Assembly: GCA_963920525.1 (NCBI GenBank)
Contig: OY986436.1
Span: 7,304,501-7,368,500 of the forward strand
DNA length: 64,000 nucleotides
Direction: 5' to 3'
From: Dichetophora obliterata
Taxonomy: Eukaryota; Arthropoda; Insecta; Diptera; Sciomyzidae
Shown here: piece after piece, positions 1 to 11,200 of the stretch
How positions within the stretch are numbered: position 1 is the stretch's first letter
How the letters are laid out: each line of letters opens with the position of its first letter
Program-made: the position numbers and the translations under genes
The notes under the pieces: model-generated
The model's database searches: none
What the model was told of the DNA's origin: nothing
The model's input: only the letters and a program-made list of their open reading frames with translations

Positions 1-237
1 ATTTCCACCATGACCGCAGGTTTCATATTAGCAATCTTAACAACAATCGCAATTATATTGGGAATAAGGAGAAAAACCATCTTCAAATACCTACCTCAAC
101 AAACACCCACAATCGCTCCAACCATTTCTCTATGGCCGTCGCTCTATTCCAAGGGGGGAGGAGTTACGTCATCCACTCCAACAACAACAACTATCAGCCC
201 ACCCAAGCCACCAAGAATTATGCATAGTAGGCAATAA
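1..237 (+). pseudogene. C-terminal end of errantivirus/gypsy-type envelope protein (partial at window edge)
   Basis: The frame open to 237 shows a hydrophobic membrane-spanning segment (roughly residues 4-19 from the ATG at 10) followed by a basic RRK stop-transfer and a Pro/Thr-rich cytoplasmic tail. The tail contains an SKGGGV stretch encoded by a purine tract at 151-161. In insect errantiviruses (gypsy group) the env tail commonly overlaps the polypurine tract and runs into the 3' LTR, which fits this arrangement. Only the last part is in the window, so the ectodomain cannot be judged. The ATG at 10 is just the first in the window, not the true start. Alternative: the tail of another LTR element with a third ORF. 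The family is inferred; the TM segment and purine tract are seen directly. Confidence 0.45.
151..161 (+). promoter_or_regulatory. Candidate polypurine tract
   Basis: A run of A/G (AAGGGGGGAGG) sits immediately before AGTTAC at 162. Gypsy-group LTRs start with AGTTA or AGTGA and are preceded by a polypurine tract that primes plus-strand DNA synthesis. Seen: the tract and the AGTTAC start. Inferred: its role. Confidence 0.45.
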
Positions 238-660
238 GATATAGGTTATTTGTATTTGTATTTTATTTTTATTTTTGCTTATGTGATTGCAACATTGTAA
301 CTTACTTTGTATTCTTTAGAAATTATGTTGCAATCAATAAGTAGGTTTTTATTTTGCTTATTTTATTTTGCTTATTTTATTTTTGTTTATATGATTGCAA
401 CATAGTAACTTACTTTGTATTCTTTAGAAAATATGTTGCAATCAATAAATAGGTTACATTGTAGTTGCTTAAATTAATTCTAAGATTGGAAGTTGTAATT
501 AAGACAGAAGAAATATTAAAGTTCAGTTCAGTTCGAACATTCAAAGAAAATAGTTGTGTTTTTTTTAGAACATATAACGTTCGAATACGTAATTCTCGCC
601 CGCAGTTTTCTAAAAGCGCCCTGCTATTTACTTTTAGAGTAAAACTATGTTAGGTTATTA
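162..660 (+). mobile_element. Candidate 3' LTR of a gypsy/errantivirus-type element
   Basis: The segment starts AGTTAC directly after the purine tract and carries AATAAG/AATAAA-type signals near 336 and 445. It contains an internal direct duplication of about 73 bp, offset by 108 bp (273-345 and 383-453), each copy ending in a CAATCAATAA(A/G)TAGG block. The 3' boundary is not defined: I could not find a clean LTR terminus or a 4-bp target duplication because the 5' LTR lies outside the window. The end at 660 is approximate. No conserved reading frame is apparent in 465-653. Confidence 0.35.
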
Positions 661-743
661 GAAACGTAGGAGAAAACAAGAGAACTCTTAACAAAAAAAA
701 AAAGAGAACAAGAAGAGACCTTTTTTAATTCAATAGTCATCAT

Positions 744-1403
744 TAGAGAGTATAAAAATATGCAGGACAAAAAATTGATTTATGCGCATTAAAAAGCACG
801 AAAAATCGAAAATATGCTCGATGAATTTAAAAATATGCTCGATAAAAATATTTTAAGAGAAAAATTAAACAAAATTGTACATATTTTTGAACGGAATATA
901 TATTTCCAATCTTATAAATGTTTTGAATAGCATTTGCTTTAAGCGTTTTAATATGTTGAATTTTTTACGTATACCTATATATAGTAAAAAAACCCTTTTT
1001 TAAATAAACGTAAAAAATTAAAAAGAATATTAACTTGTACTGAGCAACTTCGTTTTCAATCTTTTTGTTACTATTGAATTAACTTAAAAAAAAAACAATA
1101 TAACATGCAGTTAAACATTTCTCAAATTTTAGAAGGGTAATAAACTACCAAGTGTTGCTTTAAATTCTCCATTGAAAAATTTCTCCGTTTTTCAGTTGAA
1201 AACGATGAATATGCAGAAAATCTACGTTCAACATTGCAAGATGTTGCCAGGCAATATCTTAGGTTTGATAATTCTTCGGGTGAAAGTTTGCTCGCATACT
1301 CACTAAAAACTCGTTTGTTTTTAAACAAAATTTTTCGAAGACTTTATGACCTTAAATCCTTCATTACGATGCAATATGCAAATGCATATTTTTATCCTCT
1401 CTA
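744..1403 (-). mobile_element. Decayed hAT-type DNA transposon with intact TIRs and TSD
   Basis: The ends are inverted repeats of 21 bp with one mismatch: TAGAGAGTATAAAAATATGC at 744, and its near-complement ending at 1403. They are flanked by an exact 8-bp direct repeat, GTCATCAT (736-743 and 1404-1411). An 8-bp duplication is the hAT superfamily signature. Subterminal repeats AATATGCTCGAT recur near 811 and 832, as expected for hAT transposase-binding sites. Inside, the minus strand encodes a fragment of transposase (separate entry). At 660 bp the copy is an internal-deletion derivative of an autonomous element of usual size 2.5-4 kb. Confidence 0.85.
1122..1328 (-). pseudogene. hAT transposase C-terminal dimerisation fragment
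   Basis: The 68-residue frame has the pattern (T)SCNVERRFS-Y--(F)STEKRRNFSMENLKQHLVVYY. This matches what I know of the C-terminal dimerisation region of insect hAT transposases (S-C-x-V-E-R-x-F-S ... R-R-x-F-x-x-E-N-L-x-x-H-L). The catalytic RNase H-like domain is missing. The frame starts about 75 bp inside the right TIR, so most of the gene was lost by internal deletion. It cannot encode an active enzyme. Alternative: a domesticated CGG-binding-protein-like gene, which is unlikely given the tight TIR/TSD frame. Confidence 0.75.
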
Positions 1404-1689
1404 GTCATCATTTATTACAAGAGTTATAAATTATAAATATCTTATTTTATAAATAAATTTATATTATATTATTTTAAAATTCTATTAAAAAATTCATTCT
1501 AATAAAAAAAGCAATAACGTAAAAACATTTTTTATAATATCAAATATAATACAATTTATAATAAATATTTTAAGATTTGATCACAAATTAGGTAAAAAGA
1601 AAACATATATCAATTATTTAAAAATGTTAAACTAACTTAAAGTTTGAAAAAAGAGATAAATAATTTTAGTTAAGTTTAAGGTACTATTA

Positions 1690-2370
1690 CAGTGTGTGGC
1701 TATAAAAAACACCTTTTTTTACTTAGTATTATTAACTTTAATGATTCAAATTTTTAACATGATAAAGAAAAATTCATTAGGAAAAAAAAATTTTTTTTTG
1801 TCTCTATAGTTGTTGTTAATTTCCTACAGGGCGTTAAAGTTAGCGTGTTTAAAGAATTGTTGCACATAACAACATTGGTTTCTCGTCTCCAGCATTTACA
1901 AGCGTCTGAAAGTAAAAAATCAAAGTGCATTCTTGAGTTAAGGGTTGTAGTTGAGCACTCAACCTCCGCAAATAAATAAAAAAAATAAAAAAATGGCATA
2001 CGTTGACAAAAAAAAAAATGTACAAAAAACTCTCTTTTTTCCGAAACTTTCAGTCATACAAAAAAAATAAAAATTTTTTGGCTTTTTATAGGTCTAGTGC
2101 TTAACAGAGTCTATAAAAATGTCAATGAATCTTGATAGATCAAGTAGAATTCCAGATATCTTAGAAGCCAATTCGAAAAACCTTGTTTAGAGAAAAACGC
2201 GATTAAAGATTTAAAGGATCTTGAATATTACGCGACAAGCGAATATAATATATGTTATAACTTTTTCTATTTGATATTTTTTTCTAAAATTTTGCATACG
2301 TATTCTTAAGACCTTACAGAACCATATTCTATCGAAAAGCTAAAATGGATTTTAAATTTTTTACACACTG
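1690..2370. mobile_element. Inverted-repeat element, possibly a Tc1/mariner-type MITE
   Basis: An 18-bp stretch GGTACTATTACAGTGTGT (1680-1697) is repeated exactly inverted at 2363-2380. Read as a TA-inserting element, the ends are CAGTGTGT (1690) and ACACACTG (2370) with TA on both sides, and the flanking 8 bp would be an interrupted palindrome in the target. Read otherwise, the whole 18 bp is the TIR. Internal sequence is AT-rich and non-coding; the open frame at 1754-1999 (minus) has no recognisable motif. Confidence 0.45.
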
Positions 2371-2380
2371 TAATAGTACC

Positions 2381-3640
2381 ATAAATGTTTTGTATTTGAC
2401 GTTACCTGTTAACTGAAGAATTTAACTAACGTCACAAAATATGACCAACTGAATGATTAAAATAACATCAGCAGCTGACTTGCTGAAAATATGAAAGCTA
2501 ACGGGTAAATCGACTTCGACCATAATGAAGTTTTGCCAAAAAGAGGTGACTTTTGCTCAAAAAATCGGCTTTTTTCACGTCGGTTATTGCACCCTGAGAA
2601 ATCGTCTGTACATGACTTATATTTTATTTAAGCACATATTATTAAATTATTTTTCATTTATTGTTGTAAATTTTAAACAATAATAATTTGCAAAGGAAAT
2701 AAATATTTTGGTACATCTAAATTTTTTTGGAAACAAACGTCGCACAGTCTAACGTCCCCATTCTTGGCCAAAAAGAGAAGGAGTGATCGTAAGCTATGAG
2801 AACTGGCACGAATATCTTTCTTGGCAAAATTAAGTAATGTTGAAAAAGTTATTCAAATCCGCCCTCTGCCACACCCACCTCCCATATAAACGAAACCCAT
2901 TTTTGCCTGAAACTTCATTAAGTCTTCTTTTAAAACAGCGAAATTTGCTACATCAATTTCTTTTGTGATTATAGATAAACGGAAAATTTTATAGGCGAAT
3001 GCCATAAAATATATGCTATATCATATTTTAGTAACTCAGCCTTGAAAAATACTACCAACACAAGTAAACTATGTTTTTGTTTAAATTTGTAAGCTTTTTT
3101 GATTACAGCAAGGAAATTTTAAAAATTGAGTTGTTTTGTGTTAGTATATCTTCCGTTTTAGTAAGTATTAGCTAGAAATTTGGGTGTAAGACTTGGTGCA
3201 ACGTAGTTCTAATAATTTTTTCGTGAAAAACTATAGTCAATCTTTCTCAAAATATTTTTTTAAGCATTTTTAAAAATTTGTATCCCGCTTTTAGTGTTTA
3301 CTTTTATGATAAGATTCAAACCATATGTTAAAAATGTAAACAAACACAGTAGTTTGCCAGATATAAGAAATTTAAACTTTATTTTGATATACAAAAAAAA
3401 AAAAATAGGTTAAATAATATGTGAATAAGAAGAAAAATTTAATTTTTAAAAAATGTAACTGTGACGGCTTGTCATAACGAAACTGTTGCAACTATCAAAA
3501 AAAATTCATTTTGATTTTTTCACCCAGGATATTTTCTATTGAAAGCTAAAAAAAATTGGAAAAAATTAAAACATCGATATTCCATATTTTCGGCCGCATA
3601 TTTTACACTGTGTGTCGTTCATTTATAATTTTCATCACGG
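2381..3640. other. AT-rich segment without recognisable gene
   Basis: No convincing reading frame or terminal repeats were seen. A CACACCCACCTCCCATATAAA motif near 2871 resembles short motifs that recur in several repeats of this window (near 23845, 24150 and 63680). Confidence 0.4.
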
Positions 3641-3714
3641 GATTTGAGGGCGCCCCTGGCTTAGTTGTGCCCGCCCGCAATGCGGGCTCTGCGGGCCCGC
3701 GTTTTACGCCACTG
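3641..3714. other. GC-rich island with hairpin and hAT-like terminus
   Basis: This 74-bp block is far more GC-rich than its surroundings and contains GCCCGCAATGCGGGC, a perfect stem. Read on the minus strand it begins CAGTGGCGTAAAACGCGGG, which resembles ends of some hAT (Tip100-like) elements. The partner end and a target duplication were not found, so this is a possible fragment only. The frame at 3603-3797 (minus) has no recognisable motif. Confidence 0.25.
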
Positions 3715-3781
3715 TATATGATAATTGATAAATAATTTTTCTGTTCTTCAGGAATGAGTACCCTAATTGTTTTATTTAAAA

Positions 3782-3960
3782 ATGCAGAATAGATCAATTA
3801 AATTTAAAAAATTCCATTTGAAACTCAAAACTAAATCAATAAAATAAAAAATAAAACAAGTGTAAATAATATTTAACAACAAATTCAGAATAGATCAATT
3901 GATATCTAGCAATTGTATTTCAAACTCAGTGAACTCATAAGAGATTAACTACGATTGTTC
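3782..3960. repeat. Diverged ~103-bp direct duplication
   Basis: CAGAATAGATCAATT occurs at about 3785 and 3887. In each case it is followed by TTTGAAACTCA- or TTTCAAACTCA-type sequence, suggesting an old two-copy tandem duplication. Confidence 0.4.
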
Positions 3961-4999
3961 ATAGAAAAGATCAATAAAAATTCAAAAGGGAACAATTGAA
4001 AGTGCGAAGAGTCTGGATTAGCATCGAAGTTGATTTCTTACACATTTTTTCCGCCAACTTATGCACGCTTGGTAGGCAAGAGTGGGTAAACTACGAAGCA
4101 CTGCACAAAGAAGAGACGAGGATAGTAGGAAACACTGTATCATGGCAGAACTAGTGAAGGTATATGCATTTCAGACTGCTCTCTTTTTCTCATAGCCAGA
4201 ATTGTCAAACTCAAGCATTTTGCTATTCTTGCCTATTTTTGCTTTCTTGTAGCATTCTCATCGTTTTCAGATTTTGTATGGGCTGTCAACTTCGTGTTGA
4301 CAGTTCCGGCAGTCTGTCTCTCCGAAATGCATATCCTTCTCTAATTCTACTATGCACTGTATATCTGTATTCTATCTCATTCTCTCGCAGGCTTAATCCT
4401 ATAGATGCATATGTTTGTCTCTTTTTACTGTCACTTTTTCGTTTCATTAAGTTTGAAATCACAACGGTGCTAAAAAAGTTTCACTTCAATAAGTCTATAC
4501 ACATGATGAATGGAGATTATGCATGTGTACTATGAGCAGTAAAGACGAAATTTATTGATTAAAATATAAACAAGTACCTACTTACAATGATCGTTTTAAC
4601 TATTTTGTATAGCGGATGTATTATTATGAGCAATGGAAATATTATGTTGAACATTTGATAATGCCTTTCAGTGTGTACGAAATTCACGCACACGTTTCGT
4701 TGAACTTTTTGTGACTTATTTAATCTTATTGCCGTTTTTCCTGCCGATAATTACGACATATTTCAGCATTGGTTTTCGGCATACTTTAAAAATGTTTTAT
4801 TAATAAAATGAATATGATCAAATTGAACTATTGTTAAATTGCAAACTACGACAACAATTGAAAAGATTTGGCACCATACTGCGAAGTACCATACAATGAA
4901 GAGACGCATTAAGTGCGTTTGCAGCGCCATCTATGTTTTCGATACACTTTCACAAATTTTCATAAAAGTAGACCTTACATTTGTCTGACAGTTCAACAG
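3961..4999. other. No supported gene; short hairpin at 4283-4303
   Basis: A 123-codon open frame (4164-4535, plus) is hydrophobic and Leu/Phe/Ser-rich with no motif I recognise; its composition follows the pyrimidine-rich DNA, so I do not call it a gene. CTGTCAAC TTCGT GTTGACAG (4283-4303) is a perfect 8-bp stem with a 5-nt loop, of unknown role. Confidence 0.3.
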
Positions 5000-5000
5000 C

Positions 5001-5770
5001 TTTTTTTTTTAGACTGAACCAACGCTCAGGGGATGCCCCCTATAAATGCATAAGCATTGTGTGGATTCGGAAGATAAGTGATAGTTAGTTGGAGGGTGGA
5101 TAGATGGAGTAGTGTTGGTGAAGATTTGTTTTAAACTTGCACAGCTCAAAACTGCCGGAAAACACGCTCGCAGGGAGACTATTCCACAACATTACCGTGC
5201 GACTAAAAAACGAATTATATCGTTAATGCGAAGTTTTGTTGGACATCGAGGCAATAGCAAAGGGGTGGGCTTGAACAGCTGCCTGAGTGGAGCTGGGAAA
5301 CATACGAGCTGGTGGCGTCAGGACATGTATCTCCCTTGAACACTTCCCATGGTCGTACCTATACAGAAGGCTTAGGCAACCAACATTGCGTTGATGCCCA
5401 AGAGAGTTGAGAGAGGATGAAATACTTTCATCCCCTATCAAATATATCGCACGACGTTGAATTCGATCCAGAAGCTCCAAATAAGATCTTGAAGACACTA
5501 CCCAAATGTGCGAATTGTACTCCATTTTCGGTCTAATATATGAGGTGTAGATCATGCGAAGATCAGCTGAAGTAAAATATTTTTGCACCGTTTTAAAAAA
5601 CCTAGGCACTTGCCCGCTTCTTTCAACATATCGAAAATATGATCATTCCAACGAAGATCAGATTGGATCGATATGCCCAGAACGTCAGGAGTGGCTGATT
5701 CCACTTTGTATGAAGAATGCTTGAACTTTATTTCGATTTGTATTTTGGGCGTTATTTCATTGGGCGTTAT
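5001..5770 (-). pseudogene. 5'-truncated CR1/Jockey-type non-LTR retrotransposon, RT C-terminal part
   Basis: On the minus strand the translation shows the post-catalytic region of a non-LTR reverse transcriptase. It runs LGISIQSDLRWNDHI (about 5700-5640), CLGFLKRC, then YTSYIRPKMEYNSHIW and LLDRIQRRA (5560-5450), and after another frame change FFSRTVMLWNSLPASVF (about 5220-5150). There are at least two frameshifts: one base is missing in an A-run near 5577, and another change lies near 5225. A run of ten T at 5001-5010 (poly-A on the minus strand) marks the 3' end. The catalytic RT core, endonuclease and ORF1 are absent, so it is a dead-on-arrival copy. No clear target duplication was found. 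Confidence 0.75.
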
Positions 5771-7382
5771 TTACCTGAATCTATCAGAACTTTAAAAGCC
5801 TATATCATACAACGTTCTTAAATTATTTTTAGATTGAGATTTTTGTCGATGGGGTAACGAATAACTGCAGTTTGACAGCTTTGCTACAGGAGTGAGATGT
5901 AAGCACGTTAGTTACCCTTTTTTTTCTCAAAAACAAATAAAAGCATAACCACAGCTTATCAAAATAAGTCAGCATTGCAAGAGCCTAGTTTTCTTTCATA
6001 TAATCCGAGCAAAGCCTGCCGCAACACAACAGAATCCAATTTTAAAATTACACATACAGAAGAACACACACTCAAATCAAATAGAAAAGTATTGCTTTTC
6101 ACACACTTTTAGTTATTTTTGTGATGTTTCCATTTTGTTGCCCTGTTTTTTTTTATTGCAAAGCTTTTTATCCTTGCTTGCCGCTGCTTTGTTCTTGAAT
6201 TCTTTTGTTTAATTTGCTTTTTGTTTTGTGTTATGGTTTGATTTGGTTTGCTGGCTTGTTTTTGTTGCCTTGTGTTTTGTGCTTTTATTTTGAAAATTTA
6301 TCCTGCGGGTGTCATTTGAGCTTGTTGCTAACCTAAGATGTTAACAATGCTGGTGGTAAAAATGGTGATTGTTCAAACTAAAAACAAAAATAACCACGAT
6401 TTGTGTCTAAGAGTTGCCAGCTCTTTTGGTGGGAAGTTGTTTCTGTTGACAAAGTTAAAAGGCAATTCATTAACATATTTAACCTTTTTTTTATAAGCAT
6501 ACATTCCTGATAATAAAAACTTGCAAAAGTTTTTAAAACTTCTTTCAAATAACTTTGTTAAAGCTGGTTCTAATGTGCTTGAGCAAGTTCATGAAACTCA
6601 AAAATTTTGTAGTAGAATAAAAGTTATGATTTATTAAAAAGACGTTTTATTAAAAAATTAGCAAATTTCAAAGTTTGGCAATAACTTGTTGTTGAAAATT
6701 GTTTTTTGTCGCCACACAATGGACCATTTTTTTAACAGCATTGTGTTTTTTGTTTTTATTTCAGTTTGTTTGAATACATATATATTAATATTGTTGTCGT
6801 TCTTTGTTTAAGTTTTGCATTGTTATTTATTGGAAGTGAATGAATGGCATTTACAATTGTTGTTTTTGTTTAAATTTAAAATAAAATTGAAAGGAAAAAG
6901 GTATTTTGTTCATAATAAAATAACGTAAATTTGTATTTTATTGTATATTGAAGAATTCAGGGTTCGCAAAAACTTGCAAGTAAGGACAAAATTCCCCCAC
7001 CACCTCCTCAATATCATTTAATTCAGAAGCGATTCACTTTGCTTTCCTCACTCGTGAGGGGAAAAAGGACACAGTTTCGATAGTAAGAGTATACTTTTTT
7101 ATAAAGTAAAAGAGAAAAATTCTGATTTCTTGTATACTCTTCCAATTTTTTTAAAAAAATTTTATTGTCTAAAATATGTTTTTTTTTAAACAATTTTATT
7201 TTGTAGTATAATTTTTTGTTTGATATTTTTGGTAATGCATTTGTTTTTTTATTTATTTTTTGTTGGTTAAAATTAAATATAAATCCATGCTATGTTTAAT
7301 AAATGCAAATAAATATTTCGGGAAAATACAATTGATGCATTCTTTTTCTCATACAAGAATGTAATTTTTTTTCTTCTTAAAA
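5771..7382. other. AT-rich segment without gene
   Basis: Contains T-rich and TTTG-rich low-complexity DNA and a short inverted repeat AAGAGTATAC (7085-7094) / GTATACTCTT (7132-7141). No reading frame or transposon end was recognised. It may be host intron or intergenic DNA. Confidence 0.35.
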
Positions 7383-7831
7383 TGCCTCTACACTATATGT
7401 TTCATACATATGACACGTCAAAAAATTACAAATGGTTTTTAGCTACAGATAGTGTGGAACATATGAAAATGTGGTTTTGAAATGTCGTTTGTATTTGCGT
7501 CTGTAAATTTTTGAATTAGAACCGTCTCTAATTTCGTAAGTTTTTCCATCTGTACAAAATGTCAGTTTGATAAATTGTTTATTTGAAAATGGAAAAAAAG
7601 CAAATTTTAAGATATTTATTCAATAAATTGATTTAAAATGAATTTATTGTTAGTTTGAATGGCTACAGGAGAACACTTAAGAGCTTTAAAGTTTACAAAA
7701 ATTTCAAAAGCTGTTTTTTATTTTCAAATGACATGTCGATAGTGTGGAGACTTAATTCTGACACACAGATGAAATTCGGTATGTAATTTTATTTGACATG
7801 TCATATGTATGAAACATATAGTCTGGGGGCA
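7383..7831. mobile_element. MITE with ~40-bp terminal inverted repeats
   Basis: The left end, TGCCTCTACACTATATGTTT continuing to about 7420, is matched in inverse by the right end (about 7790-7831). The shared core is ACTATATGTTTCATACATAT followed by GACA(C/T)GTCAAA. AGTGTGGA is also shared subterminally in inverse orientation. The element is 449 bp and non-coding. Flanks (CTTAAAA on the left, CCTTTAGA on the right) give no clean target duplication, so I do not assign a superfamily. Confidence 0.75.
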
Positions 7832-8215
7832 CCTTTAGACTTTGCTGTTTTGTGACTTTATTTAATAATTGATAAAACCCGAATTAGATAAAACCGATAA
7901 AAACCGAAATTAGATATTCGTTTCATTTATCACATATCTGATGTATTGGTTTATCTTTGTACAATCAATATTAAAGTCTTTAGATATACCCCAAAGTGTA
8001 AACCAAAACGCTACATGTGCTTGAGAAATTTGTGTAAAGACTTCTATTCAAACCACTCTGTAAGACGTAATTCCACATCAAAAAATATGGGCATTCTTTT
8101 GTTAAATGTTCAGAGCAATCACAACCTTTTAATTCCTTTTCAATTGTTTTCGTTTGCAGATTACGCTTCTCAAATGAACAGAGTGGCTGCATAATGCTCT
8201 CTGCTTTTCACTCAT
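7832..8215. other. Short non-coding spacer
   Basis: Contains a GATAAAACCGA / GATAAAAACCGAAATTAGATA internal repeat near 7870-7915. Open frames on both strands (7946-8194) have no recognisable motif. Confidence 0.3.
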
Positions 8216-8219
8216 TTAA

Positions 8220-8250
<31 letters not shown>

Positions 8251-11200
8251 TTTATTTTTATTTTTATTTTTATTTTTATTTTTATTTTTATTTTTATTTT
8301 TATTTTTATTTTTATTTTTATTTTTATTTTTATTTTTATTTTTATTTTTATTTTTATTTTTATTTTTATTTTTATTTTTATTTTTATTTTTATTTTTATT
8401 TTTATTTTTATTTTTATTTTTATTTTTATTTTTATTTTTATTTTTATTTTTATTTTTATTTTTATTTTTATTTTTATTTTTATTTTTATTTTTATTTTTA
8501 TTTTTATTTTTATTTTTATTTTTATTTTTATTTTTATTTTTATTTTTATTTTTATTTTTATTTTTATTTTTATTTTTATTTTTATTTTTATTTTTATTTT
8601 TATTTTTATTTTTATTTTTATTTTTATTTTTATTTTTATTTTTATTTTTATTTTTATTTTTATTTTTATTTTTATTTTTATTTTTATTTTTATTTTTATT
8701 TTTATTTTTATTTTTATTTTTATTTTTATTTTTATTTTTATTTTTATTTTTATTTTTATTTTTATTTTTATTTTTATTTTTATTTTTATTTTTATTTTTA
8801 TTTTTATTTTTATTTTTATTTTTATTTTTATTTTTATTTTTATTTTTATTTTTATTTTTATTTTTATTTTTATTTTTATTTTTATTTTTATTTTTATTTT
8901 TATTTTTATTTTTATTTTTATTTTTATTTTTATTTTTATTTTTATTTTTATTTTTATTTTTATTTTTATTTTTATTTTTATTTTTATTTTTATTTTTATT
9001 TTTATTTTTATTTTTATTTTTATTTTTATTTTTATTTTTATTTTTATTTTTATTTTTATTTTTATTTTTATTTTTATTTTTATTTTTATTTTTATTTTTA
9101 TTTTTATTTTTATTTTTATTTTTATTTTTATTTTTATTTTTATTTTTATTTTTATTTTTATTTTTATTTTTATTTTTATTTTTATTTTTATTTTTATTTT
9201 TATTTTTATTTTTATTTTTATTTTTATTTTTATTTTTATTTTTATTTTTATTTTTATTTTTATTTTTATTTTTATTTTTATTTTTATTTTTATTTTTATT
9301 TTTATTTTTATTTTTATTTTTATTTTTATTTTTATTTTTATTTTTATTTTTATTTTTATTTTTATTTTTATTTTTATTTTTATTTTTATTTTTATTTTTA
9401 TTTTTATTTTTATTTTTATTTTTATTTTTATTTTTATTTTTATTTTTATTTTTATTTTTATTTTTATTTTTATTTTTATTTTTATTTTTATTTTTATTTT
9501 TATTTTTATTTTTATTTTTATTTTTATTTTTATTTTTATTTTTATTTTTATTTTTATTTTTATTTTTATTTTTATTTTTATTTTTATTTTTATTTTTATT
9601 TTTATTTTTATTTTTATTTTTATTTTTATTTTTATTTTTATTTTTATTTTTATTTTTATTTTTATTTTTATTTTTATTTTTATTTTTATTTTTATTTTTA
9701 TTTTTATTTTTATTTTTATTTTTATTTTTATTTTTATTTTTATTTTTATTTTTATTTTTATTTTTATTTTTATTTTTATTTTTATTTTTATTTTTATTTT
9801 TATTTTTATTTTTATTTTTATTTTTATTTTTATTTTTATTTTTATTTTTATTTTTATTTTTATTTTTATTTTTATTTTTATTTTTATTTTTATTTTTATT
9901 TTTATTTTTATTTTTATTTTTATTTTTATTTTTATTTTTATTTTTATTTTTATTTTTATTTTTATTTTTATTTTTATTTTTATTTTTATTTTTATTTTTA
10001 TTTTTATTTTTATTTTTATTTTTATTTTTATTTTTATTTTTATTTTTATTTTTATTTTTATTTTTATTTTTATTTTTATTTTTATTTTTATTTTTATTTT
10101 TATTTTTATTTTTATTTTTATTTTTATTTTTATTTTTATTTTTATTTTTATTTTTATTTTTATTTTTATTTTTATTTTTATTTTTATTTTTATTTTTATT
10201 TTTATTTTTATTTTTATTTTTATTTTTATTTTTATTTTTATTTTTATTTTTATTTTTATTTTTATTTTTATTTTTATTTTTATTTTTATTTTTATTTTTA
10301 TTTTTATTTTTATTTTTATTTTTATTTTTATTTTTATTTTTATTTTTATTTTTATTTTTATTTTTATTTTTATTTTTATTTTTATTTTTATTTTTATTTT
10401 TATTTTTATTTTTATTTTTATTTTTATTTTTATTTTTATTTTTATTTTTATTTTTATTTTTATTTTTATTTTTATTTTTATTTTTATTTTTATTTTTATT
10501 TTTATTTTTATTTTTATTTTTATTTTTATTTTTATTTTTATTTTTATTTTTATTTTTATTTTTATTTTTATTTTTATTTTTATTTTTATTTTTATTTTTA
10601 TTTTTATTTTTATTTTTATTTTTATTTTTATTTTTATTTTTATTTTTATTTTTATTTTTATTTTTATTTTTATTTTTATTTTTATTTTTATTTTTATTTT
10701 TATTTTTATTTTTATTTTTATTTTTATTTTTATTTTTATTTTTATTTTTATTTTTATTTTTATTTTTATTTTTATTTTTATTTTTATTTTTATTTTTATT
10801 TTTATTTTTATTTTTATTTTTATTTTTATTTTTATTTTTATTTTTATTTTTATTTTTATTTTTATTTTTATTTTTATTTTTATTTTTATTTTTATTTTTA
10901 TTTTTATTTTTATTTTTATTTTTATTTTTATTTTTATTTTTATTTTTATTTTTATTTTTATTTTTATTTTTATTTTTATTTTTATTTTTATTTTTATTTT
11001 TATTTTTATTTTTATTTTTATTTTTATTTTTATTTTTATTTTTATTTTTATTTTTATTTTTATTTTTATTTTTATTTTTATTTTTATTTTTATTTTTATT
11101 TTTATTTTTATTTTTATTTTTATTTTTATTTTTATTTTTATTTTTATTTTTATTTTTATTTTTATTTTTATTTTTATTTTTATTTTTATTTTTATTTTTA

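Noticed and set aside
4164..4535. 123-codon open frame with hydrophobic segments
   Set aside because: No recognisable domain or start context; residue content mirrors pyrimidine-rich DNA.
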